DNA from: Lachnospira sp.
GTDB taxonomy: Bacteria; Bacillota; Clostridia; Lachnospirales; Lachnospiraceae
Assembly (NCBI GenBank): GCA_017626275.1
Contig: JAGAJD010000123.1
Location: forward strand, 1-6,807
DNA: 6,807 bases
Direction: 5' to 3'
The position numbers were made by a program, and so were the translations under genes. This document shows, piece by piece, positions 1-6,239 of this stretch (within the stretch, counting starts at the first letter, position 1; every line of letters starts with the position of its first letter). Under the pieces are notes generated by a model, which saw only the letters and a list, made by a program, of their open reading frames with translations, ran no database searches and had not been told where the DNA came from.

Positions 1-961
1 GCATTTCCTCGTCATGATATATGTCGCAGACGCTGTATCCGTAATTAAGAAGCGTAATTGCGTCAGAAAAACGCGTCTTGCTGTCAGGCGCCGCCATAAT
101 AACTGCAATTAAATCTATTCCGTCCTTTTGTGCCGTCGCGGAAAGACAGCATTTTGCAAGTCCTGTTGAACCCGTCTTTAAGCCTGTCGCCCACTGATAC
201 TGTTTTATAAGCTTGTTGGTATTGGTAAGTCCAAACTCACTTTCTCCCTTCCGTGTTACATGCGTGATTGTATCCATCCACACCGTAGAGTAATCATGAA
301 TCTGCGGATATTTCGTAATAAGCTCTCTGCTCATAAGCGCAACATCTCTTGAAGTTGACATATGTCCGTCAGTATCAAGCCCACAGCAGTTTACAAAGGT
401 TGTATTATTCATTCCAAGCCCCTTTGCCCGCTCATTCATCTTCTGCACAAAACCCTCCTCACTTCCTGCAATCTGCTCTGCCATGGCGACACATGCATCA
501 TTAGCACTCGCAATACTTATACATTTTATCATCGTATCGACAGTCTGCGTCTCGCCCGGCTCTAAAAACACCTGACTTCCGCCCATCGACGCCGCATATT
601 CTGATACTGTCACCTCATCAGTAAGACTTAATTTTCCCGATTCTATTGCATCAAAGATAAGAATAAGCGTCATGATTTTGGTGATGCTTGCAGGGTGCAG
701 CAATTCGTCCGGATTCTTCTCATAAATCACCTGTCCGGTGGACGCTTCCATAAGAATTGCGGACGGTGATGTGATTCCCGGCCCGGCATTTTGTGTATTT
801 CCTGCCGTTTCCTGTTCTTGTACTGTTTTTACGGCAGCCGCTGTCAAACAACCATACTGCGCATATACAGTTTTCGTGACATATTCAGAACTAAATATAC
901 ACACAGCAAAGACAACAGCACATATCTGCAAAGCAAGCCGTTTTATACTTTTATTCTTCAT
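1..961 (-). CDS. D-alanyl-D-alanine carboxypeptidase (peptidase S11, low-molecular-weight penicillin-binding protein), 3' end cut by window edge
   Basis: This serine DD-carboxypeptidase removes the terminal D-Ala from peptidoglycan pentapeptides outside the cell membrane. The 320 visible codons translate without interruption. Residues 1-34 form a signal peptide: a basic N-end, a hydrophobic core, and a VYA signal-peptidase-I-like site before Gln35. No lipobox is seen. A short linker follows to about residue 63. The three active-site motifs of the family are intact: SITK at 92-95 (Ser92 nucleophile, Lys95), SAN at 152-154 and KTG at 262-264. The start is ATG at 961-959, with the ribosome site GGAGAAG 6 bases upstream. 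The rest of the catalytic domain and the usual C-terminal domain with membrane anchor lie outside the window. Several cysteines (38, 147, 157, 192, 193, 271, 272) are notable for an exported protein but plausible in an anaerobe. It is divergent from the MATE gene. The family (DacA/DacF type) is certain; the exact paralog, vegetative or sporulation, cannot be told from this fragment. Confidence 0.95.
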   Translation of the reverse strand, partial: MKNKSIKRLALQICAVVFAVCIFSSEYVTKTVYAQYGCLTAAAVKTVQEQETAGNTQNAGPGITSPSAILMEASTGQVIYEKNPDELLHPASITKIMTLILIFDAIESGKLSLTDEVTVSEYAASMGGSQVFLEPGETQTVDTMIKCISIASANDACVAMAEQIAGSEEGFVQKMNERAKGLGMNNTTFVNCCGLDTDGHMSTSRDVALMSRELITKYPQIHDYSTVWMDTITHVTRKGESEFGLTNTNKLIKQYQWATGLKTGSTGLAKCCLSATAQKDGIDLIAVIMAAPDSKTRFSDAITLLNYGYSVCDIYHDEEM

Positions 962-981
962 AAACTTCTCCGTTATGCTTT

Positions 982-1028
982 GAAAGCAATCCATTTCATT
1001 ATTTCATTATATGAAACAGATTGCTTTC
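982..1028. repeat. Interrupted inverted repeat between divergent genes, candidate operator
   Basis: Arms GAAAGCAATC (982-991) and GATTGCTTTC (1019-1028) are perfect 10-base complements. Inside them TTTCAT (994-999) pairs with ATGAAA (1011-1016), so 16 of the 18 arm positions on each side match around a centre near 1005. The inner part also contains a tandem direct repeat, TTTCATTA at 994-1001 and again at 1002-1009. This gives a second, tighter palindrome, TTTCAT-TAT-ATGAAA (1002-1016). The right outer arm overlaps the proposed -35 of the MATE promoter, and the inner palindrome covers the proposed -10 of the carboxypeptidase gene. This placement suggests a binding site for a regulator that could affect both genes. 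The regulator is unknown and not encoded in the window. Confidence 0.6.
1006..1011 (-). promoter_or_regulatory. Candidate -10 element of the carboxypeptidase gene
   Basis: Read on the minus strand this is a perfect TATAAT. It would place the transcript start near 999 and leave a leader of under 40 bases before the ATG at 961. I find no recognisable -35 hexamer at 15-19 bases upstream (the sequence there is like GAATAG) and no extended TG motif. The promoter is therefore either weak, activator-dependent, or a chance match in AT-rich DNA. Confidence 0.35.
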
Positions 1029-1049
1029 CTATTCTTTTCCTGTTATCAT
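1021..1049 (+). promoter_or_regulatory. Candidate sigma-A promoter of the MATE gene
   Basis: The -35 is TTGCTT (1021-1026). A 17-base spacer follows, then the -10 TATCAT (1044-1049), which matches five of six consensus bases and is preceded by TG at 1041-1042, making an extended -10. Transcription would begin near 1056, leaving a leader of about 27 bases. The -35 lies inside the right arm of the inverted repeat, so a protein bound there would be expected to block RNA polymerase. Confidence 0.55.
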
Positions 1050-1067
1050 TATTCAGGAATTTTTAAA

Positions 1068-1072
1068 AAGGA
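1068..1072 (+). promoter_or_regulatory. Ribosome binding site deciding the MATE start
   Basis: AAGGA, within the run AAAAAGGA, lies 10 bases before the ATG at 1083. The earlier in-frame ATG at 1011 has no such site and falls inside the inverted repeat, upstream of the proposed transcript start. The start at 1083 is therefore preferred. Confidence 0.75.
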
Positions 1073-1082
1073 CATAATATCT

Positions 1083-2411
1083 ATGAAACAAAATAATTTA
1101 ACTAACGGAAGTATATTAAAGACGCTTATATTTTTTTCGCTGCCGTATTTACTGAGCTGCTTTTTACAGACATTTTACGGAATGGCAGATTTATATATTA
1201 TAGGGCAGTTTAATACAGCAGCCTCCACGACTGCCGTTTCTATCGGAAGTCAGGTCATGCATATGATTACCGTTATCATCATGGGACTTGCGATGGGCTG
1301 CGTTATTAAAATCGGACATGCCGTAGGCGCTGACGACAAAGAAAGCATTTCCAAAACAATAGGAAACACAGTAAGCTTCTTTGCGATAACTGCGTTCGTA
1401 CTTACAACTATTCTTGTTTGCTGTGTACATGGAGTTATCGGAATTATGAATACACCTGATGAATCGGTAAGTGAAACTTATGCCTATCTTACAATTTGTT
1501 TTGCGGGGATTCCTTTTATTATTGCTTATAACATTATCAGCAGTATTCTGCGTGGTCTTGGAGATTCACGCACACCGATGTATTTTGTTGCGGCAGCATG
1601 TGTTATCAATATTATTTTAGATTATCTGCTTATCGGCGTACTCGGCATAGGTGCTGCCGGAGCTGCACTCGGCACTGTTATCTCACAGGCCGTAAGCTCT
1701 GTACTGGCACTGATTGTAATTATGCGCAAAAAATTAATCACACTGCAAAGAAGCCAGCTTGTTCCCGACAAAGCAATCCTTTCGGGGATTCTTCGCTCAG
1801 GAACTCCTATTGCACTTCAGGACGGCTTTATACAGATATCATTTTTAATAATTACAGTAATTGCTAACGGACGGGGCTTAATTGCAGCAGCGGCTGTCGG
1901 TATCGTGGAAAAAATAATAGGCTTCCTTTTCCTTGTTCCGTCAGCAATGCTTTCCTCTGTCTCTGCAATAACAGCACAGAATATAGGTGCAGGTGCTCCA
2001 AAACGGGCGCAGAAAACTCTTAAATATGCATTATGTATTACTGTCGTTTTCGGAATGATTGTTTCAGTATACTGCCAGTTTATGCCGCATACACTTGTAC
2101 GGTTATTTACTAAAGATACGGCTGTTATAATTGCAGGCTGCCAGTATCTTAGAGCATATTCCTTCGACTGCCTGCTTGCCGGAATACATTTCTGCTTCAG
2201 CGGATACTTCTACGGATATGGAAAATCTTCAATTTCCTTTATCCACAATTTTGCCTCAATCGTACTTGTGCGAATACCCGGTGCATACTTTGCTTCAAAG
2301 CTGTTTGCAGATACACTGTTTCCAATGGGAATTGCAGCACCTATGGGTTCTCTGCTTTCCGCTTTAATCTGTATAGCTTTTTACATACATCATAAAAATA
2401 AGGATTTTTAA
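1083..2411 (+). CDS. MATE family multidrug/toxin efflux transporter
   Basis: This is a cation-coupled exporter of the MATE family (COG0534, NorM/MepA/DinF relatives) in the cytoplasmic membrane. It has 442 residues, the normal family length of about 450. Twelve hydrophobic segments can be placed at roughly 13-33, 51-73, 93-115, 133-155, 164-186, 188-213, 236-258, 267-290, 313-332, 346-375, 385-409 and 413-435. These fall into the two six-helix lobes of the fold. Family landmarks are the LRGLGDSRTPMYF stretch (156-168) after helix 4 and, in the second lobe, the loop SAITAQNIGAGAPKRAQ (294-310), which resembles the conserved QNxGAG motif. The N-lobe equivalent is GHAVGADDKES (78-88). The coupling ion and substrate cannot be deduced from sequence. 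It is transcribed away from the carboxypeptidase gene and converges on the zinc-ribbon gene, leaving 3 bases between stop codons. Its probable promoter overlaps a palindrome, as expected for a regulated exporter. Confidence 0.93.
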   Translation: MKQNNLTNGSILKTLIFFSLPYLLSCFLQTFYGMADLYIIGQFNTAASTTAVSIGSQVMHMITVIIMGLAMGCVIKIGHAVGADDKESISKTIGNTVSFFAITAFVLTTILVCCVHGVIGIMNTPDESVSETYAYLTICFAGIPFIIAYNIISSILRGLGDSRTPMYFVAAACVINIILDYLLIGVLGIGAAGAALGTVISQAVSSVLALIVIMRKKLITLQRSQLVPDKAILSGILRSGTPIALQDGFIQISFLIITVIANGRGLIAAAAVGIVEKIIGFLFLVPSAMLSSVSAITAQNIGAGAPKRAQKTLKYALCITVVFGMIVSVYCQFMPHTLVRLFTKDTAVIIAGCQYLRAYSFDCLLAGIHFCFSGYFYGYGKSSISFIHNFASIVLVRIPGAYFASKLFADTLFPMGIAAPMGSLLSALICIAFYIHHKNKDF

Positions 2412-2414
2412 ATT

Positions 2415-4067
2415 TTACTTATATTCCGTTCCAAGCCAGAAACGCTCTACTTCTCCGAATTTATCGAGATTCTTTCCTTTTGTGGAACATGTATACAGTA
2501 AGTTTCCTGACGTATAAAAATACAATTTGTTTTTATATAACAAAGCCTGTCCGGAAACTTTCTGTTCTGCCCCGTCATATATCTTAACAGGCTTTGCCGA
2601 TGAAGACTCACAGTAATACCGCTCCTGCCCTTTTAAATAAGTAAATCCTGTATTAGTATTTTCCACCTGACTTAATGAACCACTTTCCACTCCGCTGTCT
2701 ATCACCGTTATCTTTGATTTCTCGGCACAGCACAATTCTTTCTTTGAATTAATGTAAATAAGCGTATTGCTTTCACCCTGATAAACATAATTCTGTGCCG
2801 TAAGCGTGTCCAGCTCAATCATTGACTTCACATCATCTGATGTAATCTCCCTGTACGCAATCCTGTCAGAAAACAGCATATACACATATCCGCCTTTTTC
2901 CTCATAGACAAATTCTGCCGCTGCGTCTGTTTCCTGTGCAATATATTTATTTTTATGCTCCGCTAAATCATAATAATACCATTTGCCCGATTCACCATAA
3001 ATCACAGCGTCCGAGCTTTTTAACGCATTAACGGTACCGGCATTTGAAGTGAAAAAGTTATCTTCTTCTGCTTCTATATAAACATTAGATACTTCCTCTG
3101 AAATTGTCTCGACTAAAGACATTTTTTCATAATCATATACATACAGCTCATTTTCTTTATTATGGCAGATAAGTTTTTCATGACCTGCATAGACATAAGC
3201 TTCTCTTAAGCTTTGTTCAACTAATATAAGCTTTTCGGACAAATCATATACATATAACTGAATCTGTCCCATTGCACCCTCGTCATTTAAAACTTCAGCG
3301 TCGGTATAAATAACTTTTCCTTTATTAGTTATATATTTAATATCTTTGAAGTAAGCATTTTCTGAAATACACTTTACCCTGCTTCCATCTTCTTTCCACA
3401 CATATAAGGCATACCCTGATGTCCCTTCATGATAAATGACTGCCGCAAAATATTCTCCATTAGCACTCGCCATTGACGAAATCATCTGTGTCTTATCAAT
3501 CTCCGATGGAAAGGCAGGCGTATAAAATGTCTTATTGTCAACCGCAAAAACTGCGTCCGACATATCACACACATAATTATTTTCAAATCCTGCGACATTA
3601 TAAATCTTTTGATTGGAGCTCATGTACAACTCATAATTTTTTCTTGTGGCAAGACGGTATATTCCCGTTCCTGCTGCACCAATCACAAGAAATAATATAA
3701 GTATAATTACAGCCGGCTTAATATATTTTTTAAAATTTATTTCCCGCCCCGAAAGCTTCTTCGCCGCAGTCCCTGCAATACCTTTTCCCGTATCACATAC
3801 CTTTTTCATCACTTCAAGATAATTAATCTCTTCGTATTCTCCGCTGCTTTTATTATTTTTTTCCGAAGCCTTATTATCAGTATTCGCTGATTTTTGCGGC
3901 TGCTCCCCGGCAGCACTATAAGAAGAAGCAGACTTTAATTCAGCCTGCTTCTTTTCATATGCCTCTTTTCTCTTTTGGTAATCAGATTGATTAACAATAA
4001 TCTTTGGTCCGGAACAATTCGGACATTCACTGCCCTCATATTCCTTTCCGCATTTAGGACATAACAT
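2415..4067 (-). CDS. Zinc-ribbon membrane protein with probable external beta-propeller domain, function unknown
   Basis: I do not recognise a named family beyond its parts. Residues 3-18 form a Cys4 zinc ribbon (C3-x2-C6-x8-C15-x2-C18). A charged, Lys/Ser/Asn-rich linker runs to about residue 80. One hydrophobic helix lies at about 117-139. Basic residues are denser before it (K103, K104, R108, K113, K114, K117) than after, which suggests the ribbon is cytoplasmic and the remaining 410 residues are outside. The outer part repeats a strand motif of the form LYVYD: ALYVWKEDG (220-228), QLYVYDLSE (270-278), ELYVYDYEK (307-315), KWYYYDLAE (362-370), with weaker copies near 445, 483 and 515. About seven blades would fit a beta-propeller. 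The start has GGAG 7-8 bases upstream. The gene lies 65 bases downstream of glyQS with no clear terminator or strong promoter between, so co-transcription is possible. Cysteines at 167, 233, 301, 446, 447, 486 and 527 lie in the outer domain. Confidence 0.85.
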   Translation of the reverse strand: MLCPKCGKEYEGSECPNCSGPKIIVNQSDYQKRKEAYEKKQAELKSASSYSAAGEQPQKSANTDNKASEKNNKSSGEYEEINYLEVMKKVCDTGKGIAGTAAKKLSGREINFKKYIKPAVIILILFLVIGAAGTGIYRLATRKNYELYMSSNQKIYNVAGFENNYVCDMSDAVFAVDNKTFYTPAFPSEIDKTQMISSMASANGEYFAAVIYHEGTSGYALYVWKEDGSRVKCISENAYFKDIKYITNKGKVIYTDAEVLNDEGAMGQIQLYVYDLSEKLILVEQSLREAYVYAGHEKLICHNKENELYVYDYEKMSLVETISEEVSNVYIEAEEDNFFTSNAGTVNALKSSDAVIYGESGKWYYYDLAEHKNKYIAQETDAAAEFVYEEKGGYVYMLFSDRIAYREITSDDVKSMIELDTLTAQNYVYQGESNTLIYINSKKELCCAEKSKITVIDSGVESGSLSQVENTNTGFTYLKGQERYYCESSSAKPVKIYDGAEQKVSGQALLYKNKLYFYTSGNLLYTCSTKGKNLDKFGEVERFWLGTEYK

Positions 4068-4132
4068 TACAAATCTCCATTCTGACTTAAAAAGATATTC
4101 TCTTACTATGATACCTACTGATTTTATGCAGA

Positions 4133-5521
4133 TTAGAATGTAAATTTATCAGCAAAATAAGCCTTTAAATCCTCAATCTTTACTCTTTCCTGCTCCATAG
4201 TATCCCTGTCACGAACAGTAACTGCACCGTCCTCTTCAGAATCAAAATCATATGTGATACAGAAAGGTGTTCCAATCTCGTCCTGTCTTCTATATCTCTT
4301 TCCGATATTTCCTCTGTCATCAAATTCACAGTTGTATGTCTTAGAAAGCTCAGCAAATACTTTTTCCGCACCTTCGTTTAACTTCTTTGAAAGAGGAAGC
4401 ACACCAATCTTAACAGGTGCAAGTGCCGGGTGGAAATGAAGCACAGTTCTTACGTCGCCGCCCTCGAGCTCTTCTTCGTCATATGCTGAACAAAGGAATG
4501 CCAGTGTAACTCTGTCTGCGCCCAAAGAAGGCTCAATAACATATGGAATATACTTTTCCTTTGCCTCATCATCAAAATATGACATATCCTCACCTGATAC
4601 TGTCTGATGCTGTGTAAGGTCATAATCTGTTCTGTCTGCGATACCCCAAAGCTCGCCCCAGCCAAACGGGAATAAAAATTCAATATCTGTTGTTCCCTTA
4701 CTGTAAAAACATAATTCTTCAGGAGAATGATCTCTTGCACGCATTTCATCATCCTTAATTCCCAATGCCTTTAACCAGTCAATGCAGTACTGTCTCCAGT
4801 ATGTAAACCACTCTAAATCTGTTCCCGGCTTACAGAAAAACTCAAGCTCCATCTGCTCAAATTCTCTCGTTCTGAAAGTAAAGTTACCCGGTGTAATCTC
4901 ATTTCTAAATGACTTACCAATCTGTCCGATTCCAAAAGGAACTTTCTTTCTTGATGTTCTCTGAACATTTTTAAAGTTTACAAAAATACCCTGTGCTGTT
5001 TCAGGCCTTAAATAAACAGTGTTCTTTGCATCCTCTGTAACCCCCTGAAATGTCTTAAACATAAGGTTAAACTGCCTGATATCCGTAAAATTATGCTTTC
5101 CGCAGGTAGGACAGTTAATTTCATGCTCATCTATGAAATTCTTCATCTGCTCCTGTGTCCAGCCGTCAACAGAACCGCCGAGATCAAAATTATTTTCCTC
5201 TGCCCAGTCCTCAATTAACTTATCTGCACGGAATCTCTCATGACACTCCTTACAATCCATAAGTGGATCTGAAAATCCTCCGAGATGTCCTGAAGCCACC
5301 CATGTCTGCGGATTCATAAGAATCGCACAGTCTACGCCTACGTTATATGGGCTTTCCTGAACAAACTTCTGCCACCATGCCTTTTTAACATTATTCTTCA
5401 ACTCAACGCCAAGATTACCGTAATCCCATGTATTAGCAAGTCCGCCGTAAATTTCAGAACCCGGATATACAAATCCTCTTGCCTTTGCCAAAGCTACTAT
5501 TTTTTCCATTGTCTTTTCCAT
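4133..5521 (-). CDS. glyQS: Glycine--tRNA ligase, single-chain alpha2 type (class II)
   Basis: This cytoplasmic enzyme charges tRNA-Gly with glycine using ATP. At 462 residues it has the usual length of the bacterial homodimeric, eukaryote-like type, unlike the separate alpha/beta subunit form. The N-terminal YPGSEIYGG (19-27), followed by the WDYG region, marks the catalytic core. An inserted zinc-binding module is suggested by the pairs C90/C93 and C137/C140. RPETAQG (172-178), motif 2 beginning [13 protein letters not shown] (205-217) and motif 3 GADRVTLAF (334-342) are all present. The anticodon-binding domain spans about 369-462 and includes the conserved [15 protein letters not shown] stretch. 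An in-frame ATG exists 27 bases further upstream, but the GGAGG site sits correctly only for the ATG at 5521. A second Met (residue 5) is less well spaced. It follows the radical SAM gene but has its own promoter in the 101-base gap. Confidence 0.98.
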   Translation of the reverse strand: MEKTMEKIVALAKARGFVYPGSEIYGGLANTWDYGNLGVELKNNVKKAWWQKFVQESPYNVGVDCAILMNPQTWVASGHLGGFSDPLMDCKECHERFRADKLIEDWAEENNFDLGGSVDGWTQEQMKNFIDEHEINCPTCGKHNFTDIRQFNLMFKTFQGVTEDAKNTVYLRPETAQGIFVNFKNVQRTSRKKVPFGIGQIGKSFRNEITPGNFTFRTREFEQMELEFFCKPGTDLEWFTYWRQYCIDWLKALGIKDDEMRARDHSPEELCFYSKGTTDIEFLFPFGWGELWGIADRTDYDLTQHQTVSGEDMSYFDDEAKEKYIPYVIEPSLGADRVTLAFLCSAYDEEELEGGDVRTVLHFHPALAPVKIGVLPLSKKLNEGAEKVFAELSKTYNCEFDDRGNIGKRYRRQDEIGTPFCITYDFDSEEDGAVTVRDRDTMEQERVKIEDLKAYFADKFTF

Positions 5522-5530
5522 GCAATAATT

Positions 5531-5535
5531 CCTCC
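5531..5535 (-). promoter_or_regulatory. Ribosome binding site deciding the glyQS start
   Basis: A perfect GGAGG on the minus strand is followed by 9 bases and then the ATG at 5521. The longer open frame beginning at 5548 would place this site inside its coding sequence, so that start is rejected. Confidence 0.85.
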
Positions 5536-5587
5536 ATATTCTGCACAAATTAATCTATTCATAATCTGCCGCATAAAACATGCAACA

Positions 5588-5616
5588 ATTTTATACCATT
5601 TTCTATAATATGACAA
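5588..5616 (-). promoter_or_regulatory. Candidate sigma-A promoter of glyQS
   Basis: On the minus strand the -35 TTGTCA (5616-5611, five of six consensus) is followed by a 17-base spacer and the -10 TAAAAT (5593-5588, five of six). An overlapping reading, TATAAA at a 15-base spacing and preceded by TGG, is also possible. The transcript would start near 5581, giving a leader of about 60 bases. The -35 begins 7 bases beyond the radical SAM stop codon. Confidence 0.6.
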
Positions 5617-5622
5617 GTATTT

Positions 5623-6225
5623 TTATGATTCCCATGCACGAATCCTGTATTTTGCCCCGATTTCATCGCAAATCTTCTGACACTGTGCTTCTTCCTCATG
5701 AGTTATCGTTGTATCCACGGTAGTCATAACAACATTCGGCACATATTTAGTACATTCCTTTGCAAAGGAAATCATCTCATCAAATGATTTATCCCCGAAT
5801 TTACTTCTTACAAGTTCCTGATAACGCTTCTTGTCAGGGTGGTTAAGGCTTATCGATACTGTATCTATAAGCCCCTCTAATTCCGGTGCAATATTTCTTC
5901 CGTTAATCAGATTTCCTGCACCGTTAGTATTAATTCTTGTCGGCTTGCCATACTTTTCCTTTACAAAAGCCGCAGTCTCTTTAAGCACCTCAAAGCTTTC
6001 CGTAGGCTCACCAAAGCCGCAGAAAACGACTTCATTGTAATCGTCCATATTAAATTTACTAAATTCGTCCTTTACCTCCTGTGCAGACGGCTCTCTCTCA
6101 AGCCACAGTCTGCCGGATTCACCTATTCTGTCCATACTCTGTCTTAGACAGAAGGTACAGGCATAAGGACATTTATTAGTCAGATTCACATAAAGATTAT
6201 TGTGTACCTTATAAAGAATTTCCAT
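5623..6225 (-). CDS. Small radical SAM protein, TatD-associated type
   Basis: This protein binds a [4Fe-4S] cluster and S-adenosylmethionine to start radical chemistry; its substrate is unknown. The cluster motif is C19-x3-C23-x2-C26. GFGEP (70-74) corresponds to the SAM-contacting GGE motif. RINTNG (97-102) and DTVSISLN (121-128) are the later beta-strand signatures of the half-barrel. At 200 residues it has only the core, with no second Fe-S (SPASM) domain. The overall pattern (NLYVNLTNKCPYACTFC near the start, WLEREP at 41-46, EVVFCGFGEPTE) matches from memory the family annotated as TatD-associated radical SAM protein. No TatD nuclease gene is visible nearby. The start codon has AGAGAGG about 8 bases upstream, touching the stop codon of the kinase gene. 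The gap is 14 bases, so the two genes are very probably one transcript and perhaps translationally linked. Radical SAM assignment is firm; the subfamily is fairly sure. Confidence 0.9.
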   Translation of the reverse strand: MEILYKVHNNLYVNLTNKCPYACTFCLRQSMDRIGESGRLWLEREPSAQEVKDEFSKFNMDDYNEVVFCGFGEPTESFEVLKETAAFVKEKYGKPTRINTNGAGNLINGRNIAPELEGLIDTVSISLNHPDKKRYQELVRSKFGDKSFDEMISFAKECTKYVPNVVMTTVDTTITHEEEAQCQKICDEIGAKYRIRAWES

Positions 6226-6239
6226 TATTTTTTCCTCTC

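Noticed and set aside
362..983. Plus-strand open frames opposite the carboxypeptidase gene
   Set aside because: The minus strand encodes an intact peptidase with all three active-site motifs. The plus-strand translations are low-complexity Cys/Thr/His-rich and lack good ribosome sites.
1011..1082. Possible 24-residue N-terminal extension of the MATE protein from the ATG at 1011
   Set aside because: There is no ribosome site before it, it lies inside the palindrome and upstream of the likely transcript start, and the ATG at 1083 has AAGGA and gives the normal family N-terminus.
2541..2596. Perfect 10-base inverted repeat CAAAGCCTGT / ACAGGCTTTG with a 36-base loop
   Set aside because: It lies inside the zinc-ribbon coding sequence, has a long unpaired loop and no T-run. 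One such match is not surprising by chance in a window this size.
4068..4132. Possible terminator or promoter between glyQS and the zinc-ribbon gene
   Set aside because: A TATCAT-like -10 exists but has no -35 at proper spacing, and the only hairpin near a T-run has a very weak AT-rich stem. I cannot support either call.
4450..4752. Minus-strand 100-residue open frame inside glyQS
   Set aside because: It is an out-of-frame shadow of a fully conserved synthetase, with no recognisable domain.
5522..5548. Nine-residue N-terminal extension of glycyl-tRNA synthetase from the ATG at 5548
   Set aside because: The perfect GGAGG falls inside this extension and is correctly spaced only for the ATG at 5521.
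5571..5583. Small hairpin GCAT-AAAAC-ATGC in the glyQS upstream region
   Set aside because: The 4-base stem is too short to act as a terminator or riboswitch element, and it probably spans the transcript start.
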